Shown here: piece after piece, positions 26,848 to 34,644 of the stretch
How positions within the stretch are numbered: position 1 is the stretch's first letter
Layout: each line of letters starts with the position of its first letter
From: Cryptoclostridium sp964637365
Lineage (GTDB): Bacteria; Bacillota; Dehalobacteriia; UBA7702
Reading direction: 5' to 3'
Length of the DNA: 64,000 bases
NCBI GenBank assembly: GCA_964637365.1
Contig: CAZWWH010000005.1
Location: 24,576 to 88,575, forward strand
Position numbers and translations under genes: made by a program
The notes under the pieces: generated by a model
Told to the model about the DNA's origin: nothing
Database searches by the model: none
What the model saw: the letters and a program-made list of their open reading frames with translations, nothing else

Positions 26848-27702
26848 ATGAAACTGCATTTTACAAAAATGAATGGTTTGGGCAATGATTTTGTACTTTT
26901 TGACGGACGTGATGGAAATTTGCCTGAGGACCTTGGGGCCTTAGCCCAAAAGGTATGTGACCGTCATTTTGGTATCGGAGCCGACGGCATTTTGGTGGTG
27001 CTTCCTTCGGATATGAATGATATTCGTATGCGCATTATTAACAGTGACGGTAGCGAAGCTCAGATGTGCGGCAACGGTATCCGCTGTTTTGCCGCTTATG
27101 TATATGACAGAGATATCGTTTCCACCAAAGAAATGACCGTGGAAACCGCTGCGGGGACGATTCGTCCCGTATTGATTGACGCGGAAGAAAATCGTGCCAT
27201 GGTAAAAGTGAATATGGGAACGCCCCGTATCAAGCCTTGGGAAATTCCGGTGGAGGTAGAAGGGGATAAGGTGATAGGTATGCCCATGGAAATCAATGGC
27301 TACCATTTTGATTTGAACTGCGTTTCCATGGGAAATCCCCATGCTGTGACCTTTTGGCGCAATCTTGACGAGGCGCCGGTGGCGACCTTGGGGCCGGTAT
27401 TGGAGCGCCATCCATTGTTCCCGGAAAAAACCAATGTGGAATTTGTGGAAATTATGGATGTGGATGAAATTCGCATGCGTGTTTATGAACGAGGCTGTGG
27501 AGAAACCCTGGCCTGTGGCACTGGGGCATCCGCCTCGGTCGTGGCCTCGATTTTAAATGGTTATACTGATCGAAAAGTAAAAGTCCGCCTATTAGGCGGC
27601 GTCCTGGAGTGCGAATGGTGTGACGACGGCAGTCTTATGATGACGGGCCCCGCAGCCTATGTCGCAGAAGGGGAATATATTTATCAAGAGGCTGAAGAGT
27701 AA
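26848..27702 (+). CDS. dapF: Diaminopimelate epimerase
   Basis: 284 residues. AGGAGG lies 5 bases before the ATG at 26848; the ATG at 26845 is too close. DapF interconverts LL- and meso-diaminopimelate by a two-base mechanism using two cysteines, both visible in conserved surroundings: MCGNGIRCFA near residue 75 and ACGTGASA near 221. The N-terminal KMNGLGNDF motif is typical. It lies 73 bases upstream of an LL-DAP aminotransferase, so the pair performs the last two steps to meso-DAP for lysine and peptidoglycan. Confidence 0.95.
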   Translation: MKLHFTKMNGLGNDFVLFDGRDGNLPEDLGALAQKVCDRHFGIGADGILVVLPSDMNDIRMRIINSDGSEAQMCGNGIRCFAAYVYDRDIVSTKEMTVETAAGTIRPVLIDAEENRAMVKVNMGTPRIKPWEIPVEVEGDKVIGMPMEINGYHFDLNCVSMGNPHAVTFWRNLDEAPVATLGPVLERHPLFPEKTNVEFVEIMDVDEIRMRVYERGCGETLACGTGASASVVASILNGYTDRKVKVRLLGGVLECEWCDDGSLMMTGPAAYVAEGEYIYQEAEE

Positions 27703-27775
27703 TATTATCTCGGCCAGCTATTTTACAGGAATCTTGGTATTTGTAATTGATCAACCAAGATTGAAAGGAGTACCC

Positions 27776-28951
27776 ATGAAACAAGAAGCCAAACGCATTC
27801 GTGAAATTCCGCCGTATCTGTTTGCTGGGATAGAGAAAAAAACCCAGGAATACAAGGACAAGGGCGTTGATATCATTAGTTTTGGCATCGGTGACCCAGA
27901 TCTTCCCACGCCTGACTTTATCATTGAAAAAATGGCGGAAGAGATCAAGAACCCTGTCAACCATCAATATCCTTCCTCCGCGGGGATGCTGTTCTTCCGT
28001 GAGGCAGTGGCCAACTGGTACAAAAGAAGATTTCATGTGGAATTGAATGCTGATACGGAGGTTGTGACCCTTATCGGTTCCAAAGAGGGGATTGCGAATA
28101 TTAACTACTGTTATGTGGATCCCGGCGATATCAATCTAGTGCCGGATCCGGGGTATCCCGTTTATGGCATTGGCACTATGCTGGCCGGCGGCGAGCCCTA
28201 TTATATGCCTTTGAAAAAGGAGAACGGCTTTTTGCCTGATTTAAAAGCCATTCCGGAAGAGATTGCTCAAAAGGCTAAGATTTTATGGATTGGCTATCCC
28301 AATAATCCCACGGGAGCCACTGCTCCCATTTCCTTCTTTGAAGAAGTGGTGGCCTTTGCCAAGAAGTATGACATTCTTGTTTGCCATGACAACGCTTATT
28401 CTGAAGTTTGTTACGATGGGTATCAACCCCCCAGTTTTTTGGAGGTGGAGGGCGCAAAGGATGTGGGCATTGAGTTTAATTCCCTATCCAAGCCTTTTAA
28501 TATGACAGGCTGGCGTATTGGCTTTGCTGTTGGTAATGCCCAGGTTATCAGCACTTTGGCTCGTTATAAAAGCAATGTGGACAGCGGCGCGTTTCAGGCT
28601 GTGCAGGCCGCGGCCATTGAGGCTCTTAACAGCGACCAGGCAGCGGTGCAGCAAAATCGTGACGTATACGCCAAACGCCGTAACGTGATTGTGAAAACCT
28701 TTAACGATTTGGGTTGGAATTTGGAAGCACCCAAAGCGACTTTTTATATTTGGGCTCCGGTACCTAAGGGATATACCTCGGCTTCCTTTGCCGAATATGT
28801 TTTGGATAAAGCTGGTATTGTCATTACTCCCGGCAGCGGTTACGGCCCTTCGGGGGAAGGATACTTCCGTATTTCTCTGACGATTCCTGAAGAGCGTGTG
28901 ATGGAAGCCGCTGAACGGCTGAAAAAACATTTGGGAAAGGTAACTTTCTAA
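27776..28951 (+). CDS. dapL: LL-diaminopimelate aminotransferase (DapL-type, class I/II PLP enzyme)
   Basis: 391 residues. The ATG at 27776 follows AAAGGAG; the frame is open 39 codons further upstream but there overlaps the dapF end. Fold-type I aminotransferase motifs are present: IGDPDLPTP near residue 44, YPNNPTGA near 176 and the PLP-lysine region SLSKPFNMTGWRIGF near 237. Some relatives act on other amino acids, but the adjacent dapF makes the DapL pathway (tetrahydrodipicolinate to LL-DAP in one step) the best assignment. This shortcut bypasses succinyl or acetyl intermediates and is common in Clostridia. Confidence 0.85.
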   Translation: MKQEAKRIREIPPYLFAGIEKKTQEYKDKGVDIISFGIGDPDLPTPDFIIEKMAEEIKNPVNHQYPSSAGMLFFREAVANWYKRRFHVELNADTEVVTLIGSKEGIANINYCYVDPGDINLVPDPGYPVYGIGTMLAGGEPYYMPLKKENGFLPDLKAIPEEIAQKAKILWIGYPNNPTGATAPISFFEEVVAFAKKYDILVCHDNAYSEVCYDGYQPPSFLEVEGAKDVGIEFNSLSKPFNMTGWRIGFAVGNAQVISTLARYKSNVDSGAFQAVQAAAIEALNSDQAAVQQNRDVYAKRRNVIVKTFNDLGWNLEAPKATFYIWAPVPKGYTSASFAEYVLDKAGIVITPGSGYGPSGEGYFRISLTIPEERVMEAAERLKKHLGKVTF

Positions 28952-28952
28952 T

Positions 28953-29819
28953 ATGGTGACATATCATTCCGCTGCAAAAATCAATTTGCTTCTGAAGGTT
29001 GAAGGAAGATTACCCGATGGATATCACCGTCTTGTTTCGGTGATGCAATCGGTATCTTTGTTCGATTGTTTGGATTTTGATTTTGAACGGCGGAATTTTT
29101 CTTTGCACTTAAAGAATGCTGACTTGGATTTGGGATCCGTAGAAAAAAATATCATTACCCGCAGTTGGCGGCTGATGAAGGAGCGGTTTCACCTCCCTGG
29201 TGAAGTGGCAGTGACTTTGGATAAACGGATTCCTGTAGGAGCGGGTTTGGCCGGCGGCAGCGGTAATGGCGCCGCCATGTTTCACGCGGTCAATGATTAT
29301 TTCCATTTGGGGCTGTCACTTGATGAGCTGGCGGCTTTCGGTAGTGAGATCGGGGCCGATGTGCCCTTTTGCATTCAGGGTGGTACGATGCTGGCTCGTG
29401 GGAAGGGAGAAAAACTGGAAAAATTGCCGCCGTTAACCAATACGGAAATTGTTCTGGTCAATGGAGGATTTTCCGTATCCACCGCTGAGGTATTCCGTAG
29501 GTTTGATGCTCTGCCGCCCTGTGAGGAAACGCCTTCGCTTAATAGGATGGTTGAGGGACTCGTGCAGAAAACCCCGGAGTTGATCCAGAGCGCAATGTAC
29601 AATGATCTGGAACGGGTTACCATTCCGATGTGTCCTGCTTTGGCAGAGCTGAAGGAACGTATGACATCCCTGGGACTTCATCCCCTAATGAGCGGCAGTG
29701 GCCCGACTGTATTCGCCCTGATTCCATTGGATGGCGGAGTTTTATTGCGACAACGATGGCAGGACCTTGGGGGAAAATTATATTGCTGTAGCCCTGTGAA
29801 TCAGGGGGTTTTTCGATGA
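28953..29819 (+). CDS. ispE: 4-diphosphocytidyl-2-C-methyl-D-erythritol kinase
   Basis: A 288-residue GHMP kinase of the MEP pathway. It contains the N-terminal AKINLLLKV motif, the ATP-binding glycine-rich loop PVGAGLAGGSGNGAA near residue 94 and the C-terminal MSGSGPTVFAL motif. It begins one base after the dapL stop, so is probably in the same transcript. Its product acts between the two halves of the IspDF fusion encoded at 11547. Confidence 0.94.
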   Translation: MVTYHSAAKINLLLKVEGRLPDGYHRLVSVMQSVSLFDCLDFDFERRNFSLHLKNADLDLGSVEKNIITRSWRLMKERFHLPGEVAVTLDKRIPVGAGLAGGSGNGAAMFHAVNDYFHLGLSLDELAAFGSEIGADVPFCIQGGTMLARGKGEKLEKLPPLTNTEIVLVNGGFSVSTAEVFRRFDALPPCEETPSLNRMVEGLVQKTPELIQSAMYNDLERVTIPMCPALAELKERMTSLGLHPLMSGSGPTVFALIPLDGGVLLRQRWQDLGGKLYCCSPVNQGVFR

Positions 29820-29955
29820 ACAAAAAATTGTTGTAATATTCGACAAAAATCATAACAATTTGCAAAAAATTGCAGGAAATCCTGATTTTTTGTAGAAGAC
29901 TTTCTAAATCAACAAGATTCCCGTTGGATTGCTTACGGAGAAGGGGGATGTTTTT

Positions 29956-30249
29956 GTGAATATTACAGATGTGAGAGTACGAAAAATTTTACCCGAAGGG
30001 AAAATGAAAGCGATTGTTTCTGTGACTTTAGACAATGCCTTTGTGATCCATGATATCAAGGTTGTGCAGGGACAGAGTGGATTATTTGTCGCCATGCCCA
30101 GCAGAAAAACGCCCACCGGCGAGTTTCGGGATATTGCGCATCCGATTTCCCAAGAATCCAGAGATATGCTCCAAGATAAGGTTTTGGCCGTTTATGAACA
30201 GGCTTTGGTTGAGGAAAGCATCAAGGTAGATTCCACCGAGACAGAATAA
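29956..30249 (+). CDS. spoVG: SpoVG, RNA/DNA-binding regulator
   Basis: 97 residues from a GTG at 29956 preceded by AAGGGGG, giving the usual SpoVG start NITDVRVRKI. It contains the conserved core VSVTLDNAFVIHDIKVVQG and the FVAMPSRKT motif. SpoVG is a small nucleic-acid-binding protein affecting sporulation, division and envelope genes in Bacillota. As in Bacillus it lies upstream of glmU and prs and downstream of ispE, supporting a conserved chromosomal block. Confidence 0.95.
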   Translation: MNITDVRVRKILPEGKMKAIVSVTLDNAFVIHDIKVVQGQSGLFVAMPSRKTPTGEFRDIAHPISQESRDMLQDKVLAVYEQALVEESIKVDSTETE

Positions 30250-30283
30250 ATTTTGCGTTTAAAATCTCAATTTAGAAGATGAA

Positions 30284-30312
30284 TTGATTTTTCTGATGCA
30301 TGGGATTATAAT
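30284..30312 (+). promoter_or_regulatory. glmU promoter
   Basis: TTGATT (30284-30289), 17 bases, TATAAT (30307-30312). It starts an ~85-base leader before glmU that holds two potential hairpins. Confidence 0.7.
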
Positions 30313-30346
30313 AGAAGAATCAAGGGGGGAATTTTTGTCCCCAATG

Positions 30347-30383
30347 AGAAAAAAATGATTGGGTGCTCCTGTCATTTTTTTCT
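30347..30383 (+). promoter_or_regulatory. Hairpin in the glmU leader
   Basis: A 12-bp stem AGAAAAAAATGA (30347-30358) / TCATTTTTTTCT (30372-30383) with a 13-base loop, preceded by a short GGGG...CCCC hairpin (~30324-30342). The 3-prime arm is T-rich, and AGGAG follows 9 bases later. It could be a weak attenuator or a stability element. Confidence 0.4.
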
Positions 30384-30404
30384 GTCTGTATAGGAGTGAT
30401 TTTT

Positions 30405-31787
30405 TTGCAACGATATGCTGTGATTCTGGCGGCGGGAAAAGGCACCAGAATGAAATCGGAGTTGCCCAAGGTTTTGCATGAGGCGGCATTCCATCCAATT
30501 CTTCATTATGTATTGACTGCGGCGGAGTCAGTTTCCGCCGAAAAAATATTGACGGTGATTGGCCATGGCGCAGAGCAGGTAAAGGCTGTCTTTGGAGGCC
30601 GCACTGAGTTTGTGTTGCAGCGGGAGCAAAAGGGTACGGGGCATGCGGTGATGGAAGCGATGCCCGCTTTGGCTGAGGTCCATGGCACGGTGCTGATCCT
30701 TTGTGGTGACACGCCGCTGTTGCGGGGGGAAACTTTGGACGCCTTTTTGCAAGCTCATGAAGCAGAGAAGGCGGCCTGTTCCGTTTTAACAGCCAACATT
30801 GATAACCCCTTTGGCTACGGACGCATCATCCGCGGGGCTAACGGCGCTTTGCTGAAAATTGTGGAACAGAGGGACGCTACCCCAGAGGAGCAGGCCGTTA
30901 CGGAAATTAATAGTGGCGTTTACTGCTTTGACCTGGATTTTCTCCGCGAAGCTGTAAAGGAATTAAAAACCGATAATGACCAAGGGGAGTTTTATCTTAC
31001 CGATACCGTGGCCATTTGCAACGGACAGGGCAAAAAGGCCCTGGCTTGGATTGTGGAGGATTTTGAGGAGGTCAAGGGCATTAACGACAGAAAGCAACTG
31101 AGCGAAGCGGGTGCCATCCTTTTTCGCCGGAAAAACGAGGCTCTGATGGCTCAAGGCGTCACTATGATTTCTCCGGAGAATACCTTTGTGGACCCGGAAG
31201 CTGAAGTGGGTTGTGACACTGTGCTGGAACCCTTCTGCACCTTGCGGGGAAAAGTGAAAATTGGTAAAGGTTGTACCATCGGTCCCCGTTCGGAATTAAA
31301 GGATTCTACCCTTGGCGACGGTGTACGTTTTTGGCAGAGCATCGCGGTGGAGGCAACATTGGGGGATGATTGTAATATCGGACCGTTTGCTTATCTTCGT
31401 CCCCAAACGGCTTTGGCGGATCAAGTAAAGGTTGGCGATTTTGTGGAAGTGAAAAACAGCTCTATCGGGCAAGGTTCCAAGCTGCCACACTTGGCTTATA
31501 TTGGCGATTCTGACGTGGGTTCAGGCGTTAATATTGCCTGCGGTACCATTACCTGTAATTATGATGGTTTCAAAAAATACCGTAGTACCATTGGGAATCA
31601 TGTTTTCGTGGGGTGTAACGCGAACTTGGTGTCTCCTGTTACCGTTGAGGATGGCGCTTACATTGCCGCCGGTTCTACAGTAACGAAAAATGTTCCTGCC
31701 GATAGCTTGGCTGTGGCCCGGGAAAAGCAGAAGAATATCGAGGGCTGGGCCCGCAGCTTCCGTTCCCGTCACAAAGATAAGGAATAA
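30405..31787 (+). CDS. glmU: Bifunctional GlmU: N-acetylglucosamine-1-P uridyltransferase / glucosamine-1-P acetyltransferase
   Basis: 460 residues from a TTG at 30405 with AGGAG 8 bases upstream. The N-terminal pyrophosphorylase domain begins with AVILAAGKGTRMKSELPKV. A left-handed beta-helix of hexapeptide repeats starts near residue 250 and carries the acetyltransferase active-site region (acceptor loop with CNYDGFKKY near residue 380). It makes UDP-GlcNAc for peptidoglycan and wall polymers. The gene sits in the spoVG-glmU-prs block. Confidence 0.95.
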   Translation: MQRYAVILAAGKGTRMKSELPKVLHEAAFHPILHYVLTAAESVSAEKILTVIGHGAEQVKAVFGGRTEFVLQREQKGTGHAVMEAMPALAEVHGTVLILCGDTPLLRGETLDAFLQAHEAEKAACSVLTANIDNPFGYGRIIRGANGALLKIVEQRDATPEEQAVTEINSGVYCFDLDFLREAVKELKTDNDQGEFYLTDTVAICNGQGKKALAWIVEDFEEVKGINDRKQLSEAGAILFRRKNEALMAQGVTMISPENTFVDPEAEVGCDTVLEPFCTLRGKVKIGKGCTIGPRSELKDSTLGDGVRFWQSIAVEATLGDDCNIGPFAYLRPQTALADQVKVGDFVEVKNSSIGQGSKLPHLAYIGDSDVGSGVNIACGTITCNYDGFKKYRSTIGNHVFVGCNANLVSPVTVEDGAYIAAGSTVTKNVPADSLAVAREKQKNIEGWARSFRSRHKDKE

Positions 31788-31973
31788 TTTTAACTGTGAA
31801 ATGTTAAATTTTATTGGCAAGTTCTGTTTGGGGAAAAAGCGCGAACTTTGTAGAATCTTGGAGATTATACAATAAATTTTGGTGAAGAAAAAGGAAAATG
31901 GCTGTAAATAGCCAATTATTATATGGTTGTTCTTATTTGGTGACGGTTGATTTATTTTTGTGGAGGAATGGCA

Positions 31974-32924
31974 ATGAATGATAATACCTTAAAACTGTTT
32001 GCTGGAAATGCCCATCCCGCCCTTGCCCAGGAGGTGGCGGAGCACCTAAAAATGAATCTTGGGGTATCGACGGTGAAGCGCTTCCGCGATGGTGAAATTG
32101 CGGTAAATATTGACGAAAGTGTACGTGGCGCTGACGTTTATATCGTGCAGCCTACTTGTCCCCCGGTCAATGATAATTTGATGGAACTACTAATTATGAT
32201 TGACGCTATGCGCAGAGCTTCGGCGCGGCGTATCACCGCCGTGATTCCTTATTATGGTTATGCCCGTCAAGAACGGAAAAGCAAAGCCAGAGATCCCATC
32301 TCGGCCAAATTGACGGCAAATCTTATTACCGCTGCCGGTGCTCATCGTGTCATTTGTATGGATCTCCATGCGGCGGCCATCCAAGGGTTTTTTGATATTC
32401 CTGTGGATCATCTCTCGGCCATGCCGATTTTGGCCAATTACTATAAAAAACGTCAGTTTGATGGGGAGATTGTTGTAGTTTCTCCTGATATTGGTGGTGT
32501 ATCCAGGGCTCGGAATATTGCGGACCGGCTCCATTGCGGCATCGCCATTGTGGACAAGCGCCGTCCCGCTCCCGGGGAAGCGGAGATTATGAACCTTATC
32601 GGCGATGTAAAGGGAAAAATTGCCATCATGGCCGATGACATCATTGACAGCGGCGGTACCATTACTTTGGGGGCTGAAGCGTTAATGAATATGGGAGCCA
32701 AAGAAGTTCATGTTTGTTGCAGTCATGCGCTGTTTAGCGGCCCGGCAGTAGAACGCTTGACCAATTCCTGCATCAAAGAAGTGGTGGTGACTAACACCAT
32801 TCCCCAAAGAAATGACGCAGTCATCACCAATGATAAATTTAAGGTGCTTTCTGTTGGCTCTTTATTGGGGGAAGCCATTCGCTCTATCAATAATAACCTT
32901 TCGGTCAGCAGATTATTTGAATAA
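31974..32924 (+). CDS. prs: Ribose-phosphate pyrophosphokinase
   Basis: 316 residues. GGAGG lies 7 bases before the ATG at 31974, better than the ATG at 31968. It makes PRPP from ribose-5-phosphate and ATP. Motifs are DGEIAVNIDESVRG near residue 38, the flexible loop YARQERKSKAR near 95, MDLHAAAIQGFF near 126 and the PRPP-binding DDIIDSGGT near 220. The 3-prime end converges with the next gene, with only 4 bases between the stops. Confidence 0.96.
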   Translation: MNDNTLKLFAGNAHPALAQEVAEHLKMNLGVSTVKRFRDGEIAVNIDESVRGADVYIVQPTCPPVNDNLMELLIMIDAMRRASARRITAVIPYYGYARQERKSKARDPISAKLTANLITAAGAHRVICMDLHAAAIQGFFDIPVDHLSAMPILANYYKKRQFDGEIVVVSPDIGGVSRARNIADRLHCGIAIVDKRRPAPGEAEIMNLIGDVKGKIAIMADDIIDSGGTITLGAEALMNMGAKEVHVCCSHALFSGPAVERLTNSCIKEVVVTNTIPQRNDAVITNDKFKVLSVGSLLGEAIRSINNNLSVSRLFE

Positions 32925-32928
32925 AAAG

Positions 32929-33819
32929 TTATTCGTCTTGGGCCCCTTGGGCCCTTTGGGCCCTTTGGGCCTTTGACACTTTTTGTGATATATAGGAGAT
33001 TCCCGCTTTCGCTCGCTTTGGACGTTGTTCCGGTGCGGAAGCGGTTTTCTTTTCTTCCATTTTTGTGGGGGCCGTCAGTGTTGACTGCTCTTCGGGAGTA
33101 ATTTCGGAGCAATAAGTTTTATCCCGATGGGAAAGTGCGGCGATTTTTGCGCCGTAGCCGTTTTTTCGCCAGGTTTCTGTTTTGGTTCTCAGGGTACGGC
33201 GGGTTTCCTTGAAGGAGGGGATTTTTTGTTTTAAGTCGCTGATGGGTTCGCTTTTCATGACGGAAGATAGTTCCTTAGATTTGGGCGCTTCCCTTACTTT
33301 TGCTGTAGTGGTTTTTGCGGCATGGGAACGGGGAACGGTGCCTGGCGCCGTGATGATCACATCGGAGCCGAAAACAGTGACATCTTCAATGGGGAGTTCA
33401 TTTTTCCCTTTGAGTAAATCATCAAAAAGGCCGTTTTTTAAGGTAATACGGCTAATGGCGCCGGTGTTTCCGTCGATGATAAAATCCGCGGCTTTCCCCA
33501 GGAATTGGCCATTTTCTGTCATGACGCTGAGTCCGTTTACGTCGGGCATGGCTTTGAGCAGTGGCAGCAGGTGAGGGAATTCCTGTTTCCTCCCCAGAGC
33601 GTTGGCGGTTTCCACGGTGATAGCTTCTTTGCTGATGCCTTTTATGTTTTCAAAAGGGAGAATGGATTCGTCCCGGAACCGTTTAGTACCTCCTACAATC
33701 AGCGCCGTAACCGCGCGGGCGGCGGGGTCCAAGACGTAATCTTTTATTTGTCCTAGCTTTTTGCCGTCGGTAATACTGAACACCGTGAGGCCCAGGAGTT
33801 GCTTGCTTTGTAGTTCCAT
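32929..33819 (-). CDS. PRC-barrel domain protein
   Basis: 296 residues from the ATG at 33819 (MELQSKQLLG), with GAGAGGC upstream; the longer frame has no such support. Two PRC-barrel domains are visible: residues ~1-75 (LLGLTVFSITDGKKLGQIKDYVLDP) and ~85-160 (VNGLSVMTENGQFLGKAADFIID). The remaining ~130 residues are charged and low in complexity, and the last few form Ala-Gln-Arg/Gly repeats coded by a 9-bp tandem repeat. PRC barrels bind partners in RNA processing (RimM) and sporulation-related proteins such as YlmC/YmxH; no specific role is clear here. Confidence 0.78.
   Translation of the reverse strand: MELQSKQLLGLTVFSITDGKKLGQIKDYVLDPAARAVTALIVGGTKRFRDESILPFENIKGISKEAITVETANALGRKQEFPHLLPLLKAMPDVNGLSVMTENGQFLGKAADFIIDGNTGAISRITLKNGLFDDLLKGKNELPIEDVTVFGSDVIITAPGTVPRSHAAKTTTAKVREAPKSKELSSVMKSEPISDLKQKIPSFKETRRTLRTKTETWRKNGYGAKIAALSHRDKTYCSEITPEEQSTLTAPTKMEEKKTASAPEQRPKRAKAGISYISQKVSKAQRAQRAQGAQDE
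32938..32973. repeat. 9-bp tandem repeat (TTGGGCCCT-type, four copies)
   Basis: Four consecutive 9-mers, TTGGGCCCC, TTGGGCCCT twice and TTGGGCCTT, lie inside the last codons of the PRC-barrel gene. Because the unit is 9 bases, copy-number change would add or remove three residues without a frameshift. Confidence 0.85.
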
Positions 33820-33947
33820 GGTGATGCCTCTCTTTCTTTTCCGCCTGAAAAGCAGCGGAATGCTTTCGGGAAAGAGTATGTTTATTTCCATAAAAATATG
33901 ATAGAATATAGAAGAGTCATCTTAATGGATGGAAAGGGAACAATGGT

Positions 33948-34595
33948 ATGAAAATGATTGTGGGGTTAGGGAACCCGGGGAAAAAATATGAAACCACCCG
34001 CCATAACGTGGGGTTTATCACTGCGGATTTAATTGGCGATGAACTGGGGGTGGAAATCAGTCAGAAAAATTTCATGGGGCTTTGCTGCGAGGTATTTCGC
34101 AACGGTGAAAAAATTATTTTGGTAAAACCCCAGACCTTTATGAATCTCAGCGGCCAGTGTGTCGGCGAGATTGCCCGCTATTATAAAATTGACAATGAAG
34201 ATATTCTCGTCATTGCCGATGACCTCTCTTTGCCCGCCGGCACTTTGAAGCTGCGGCCCAAAGGAAGCAGCGGTGGCCATAACGGTTTAAAATCCATCAT
34301 CTCCCATTTGGAGGGCGATGATTTTCCCCGTTTGAAAATTGGCATTGGGCGGGGAAGAAATGACGACGTCATCGACCATGTGCTGGGACATTTCGGCGAG
34401 GAGGAATGGAAGCTCATTGCCGATATGATGGAAAAAGGGCGAGACTGTGCCTTGCTCTGGCTGGATCGAGGGATTGACGAGGCTATGAATCGATATAACG
34501 TCTTTTCCAAGCTGCCGAAGCCGCCCAAAAAGAAGAAAGGCGATGAGGAACTCCAGGAGAACGAAATGCCTGATAGGCAAGGGACGGAATCATGA
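33948..34595 (+). CDS. pth: Peptidyl-tRNA hydrolase
   Basis: 215 residues, slightly long because of a basic then acidic tail after residue ~188 (KLPKPPKKKKGDEE). The Pth core is complete: VGLGNPGKKYETTRHNVGF with the catalytic His near residue 21, PQTFMNLSG near 65 and DDLSLPAGTLKLRPKGSSGGHNGL near 93. It frees tRNA from peptidyl-tRNAs released early from the ribosome. It lies upstream of mfd, as in many Bacillota. Confidence 0.95.
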   Translation: MKMIVGLGNPGKKYETTRHNVGFITADLIGDELGVEISQKNFMGLCCEVFRNGEKIILVKPQTFMNLSGQCVGEIARYYKIDNEDILVIADDLSLPAGTLKLRPKGSSGGHNGLKSIISHLEGDDFPRLKIGIGRGRNDDVIDHVLGHFGEEEWKLIADMMEKGRDCALLWLDRGIDEAMNRYNVFSKLPKPPKKKKGDEELQENEMPDRQGTES

Positions 34596-34644
34596 ATTTT
34601 GGCAATAACGCATATGATAGAGAAGGATTAATAAAGGAACCATG

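Noticed and set aside
32723..33112. Collagen-like GPKGPKGP peptide on the minus strand
   Set aside because: It arises only from reading the 9-bp repeat in the wrong frame of the PRC-barrel gene; the frame also covers the prs antisense.
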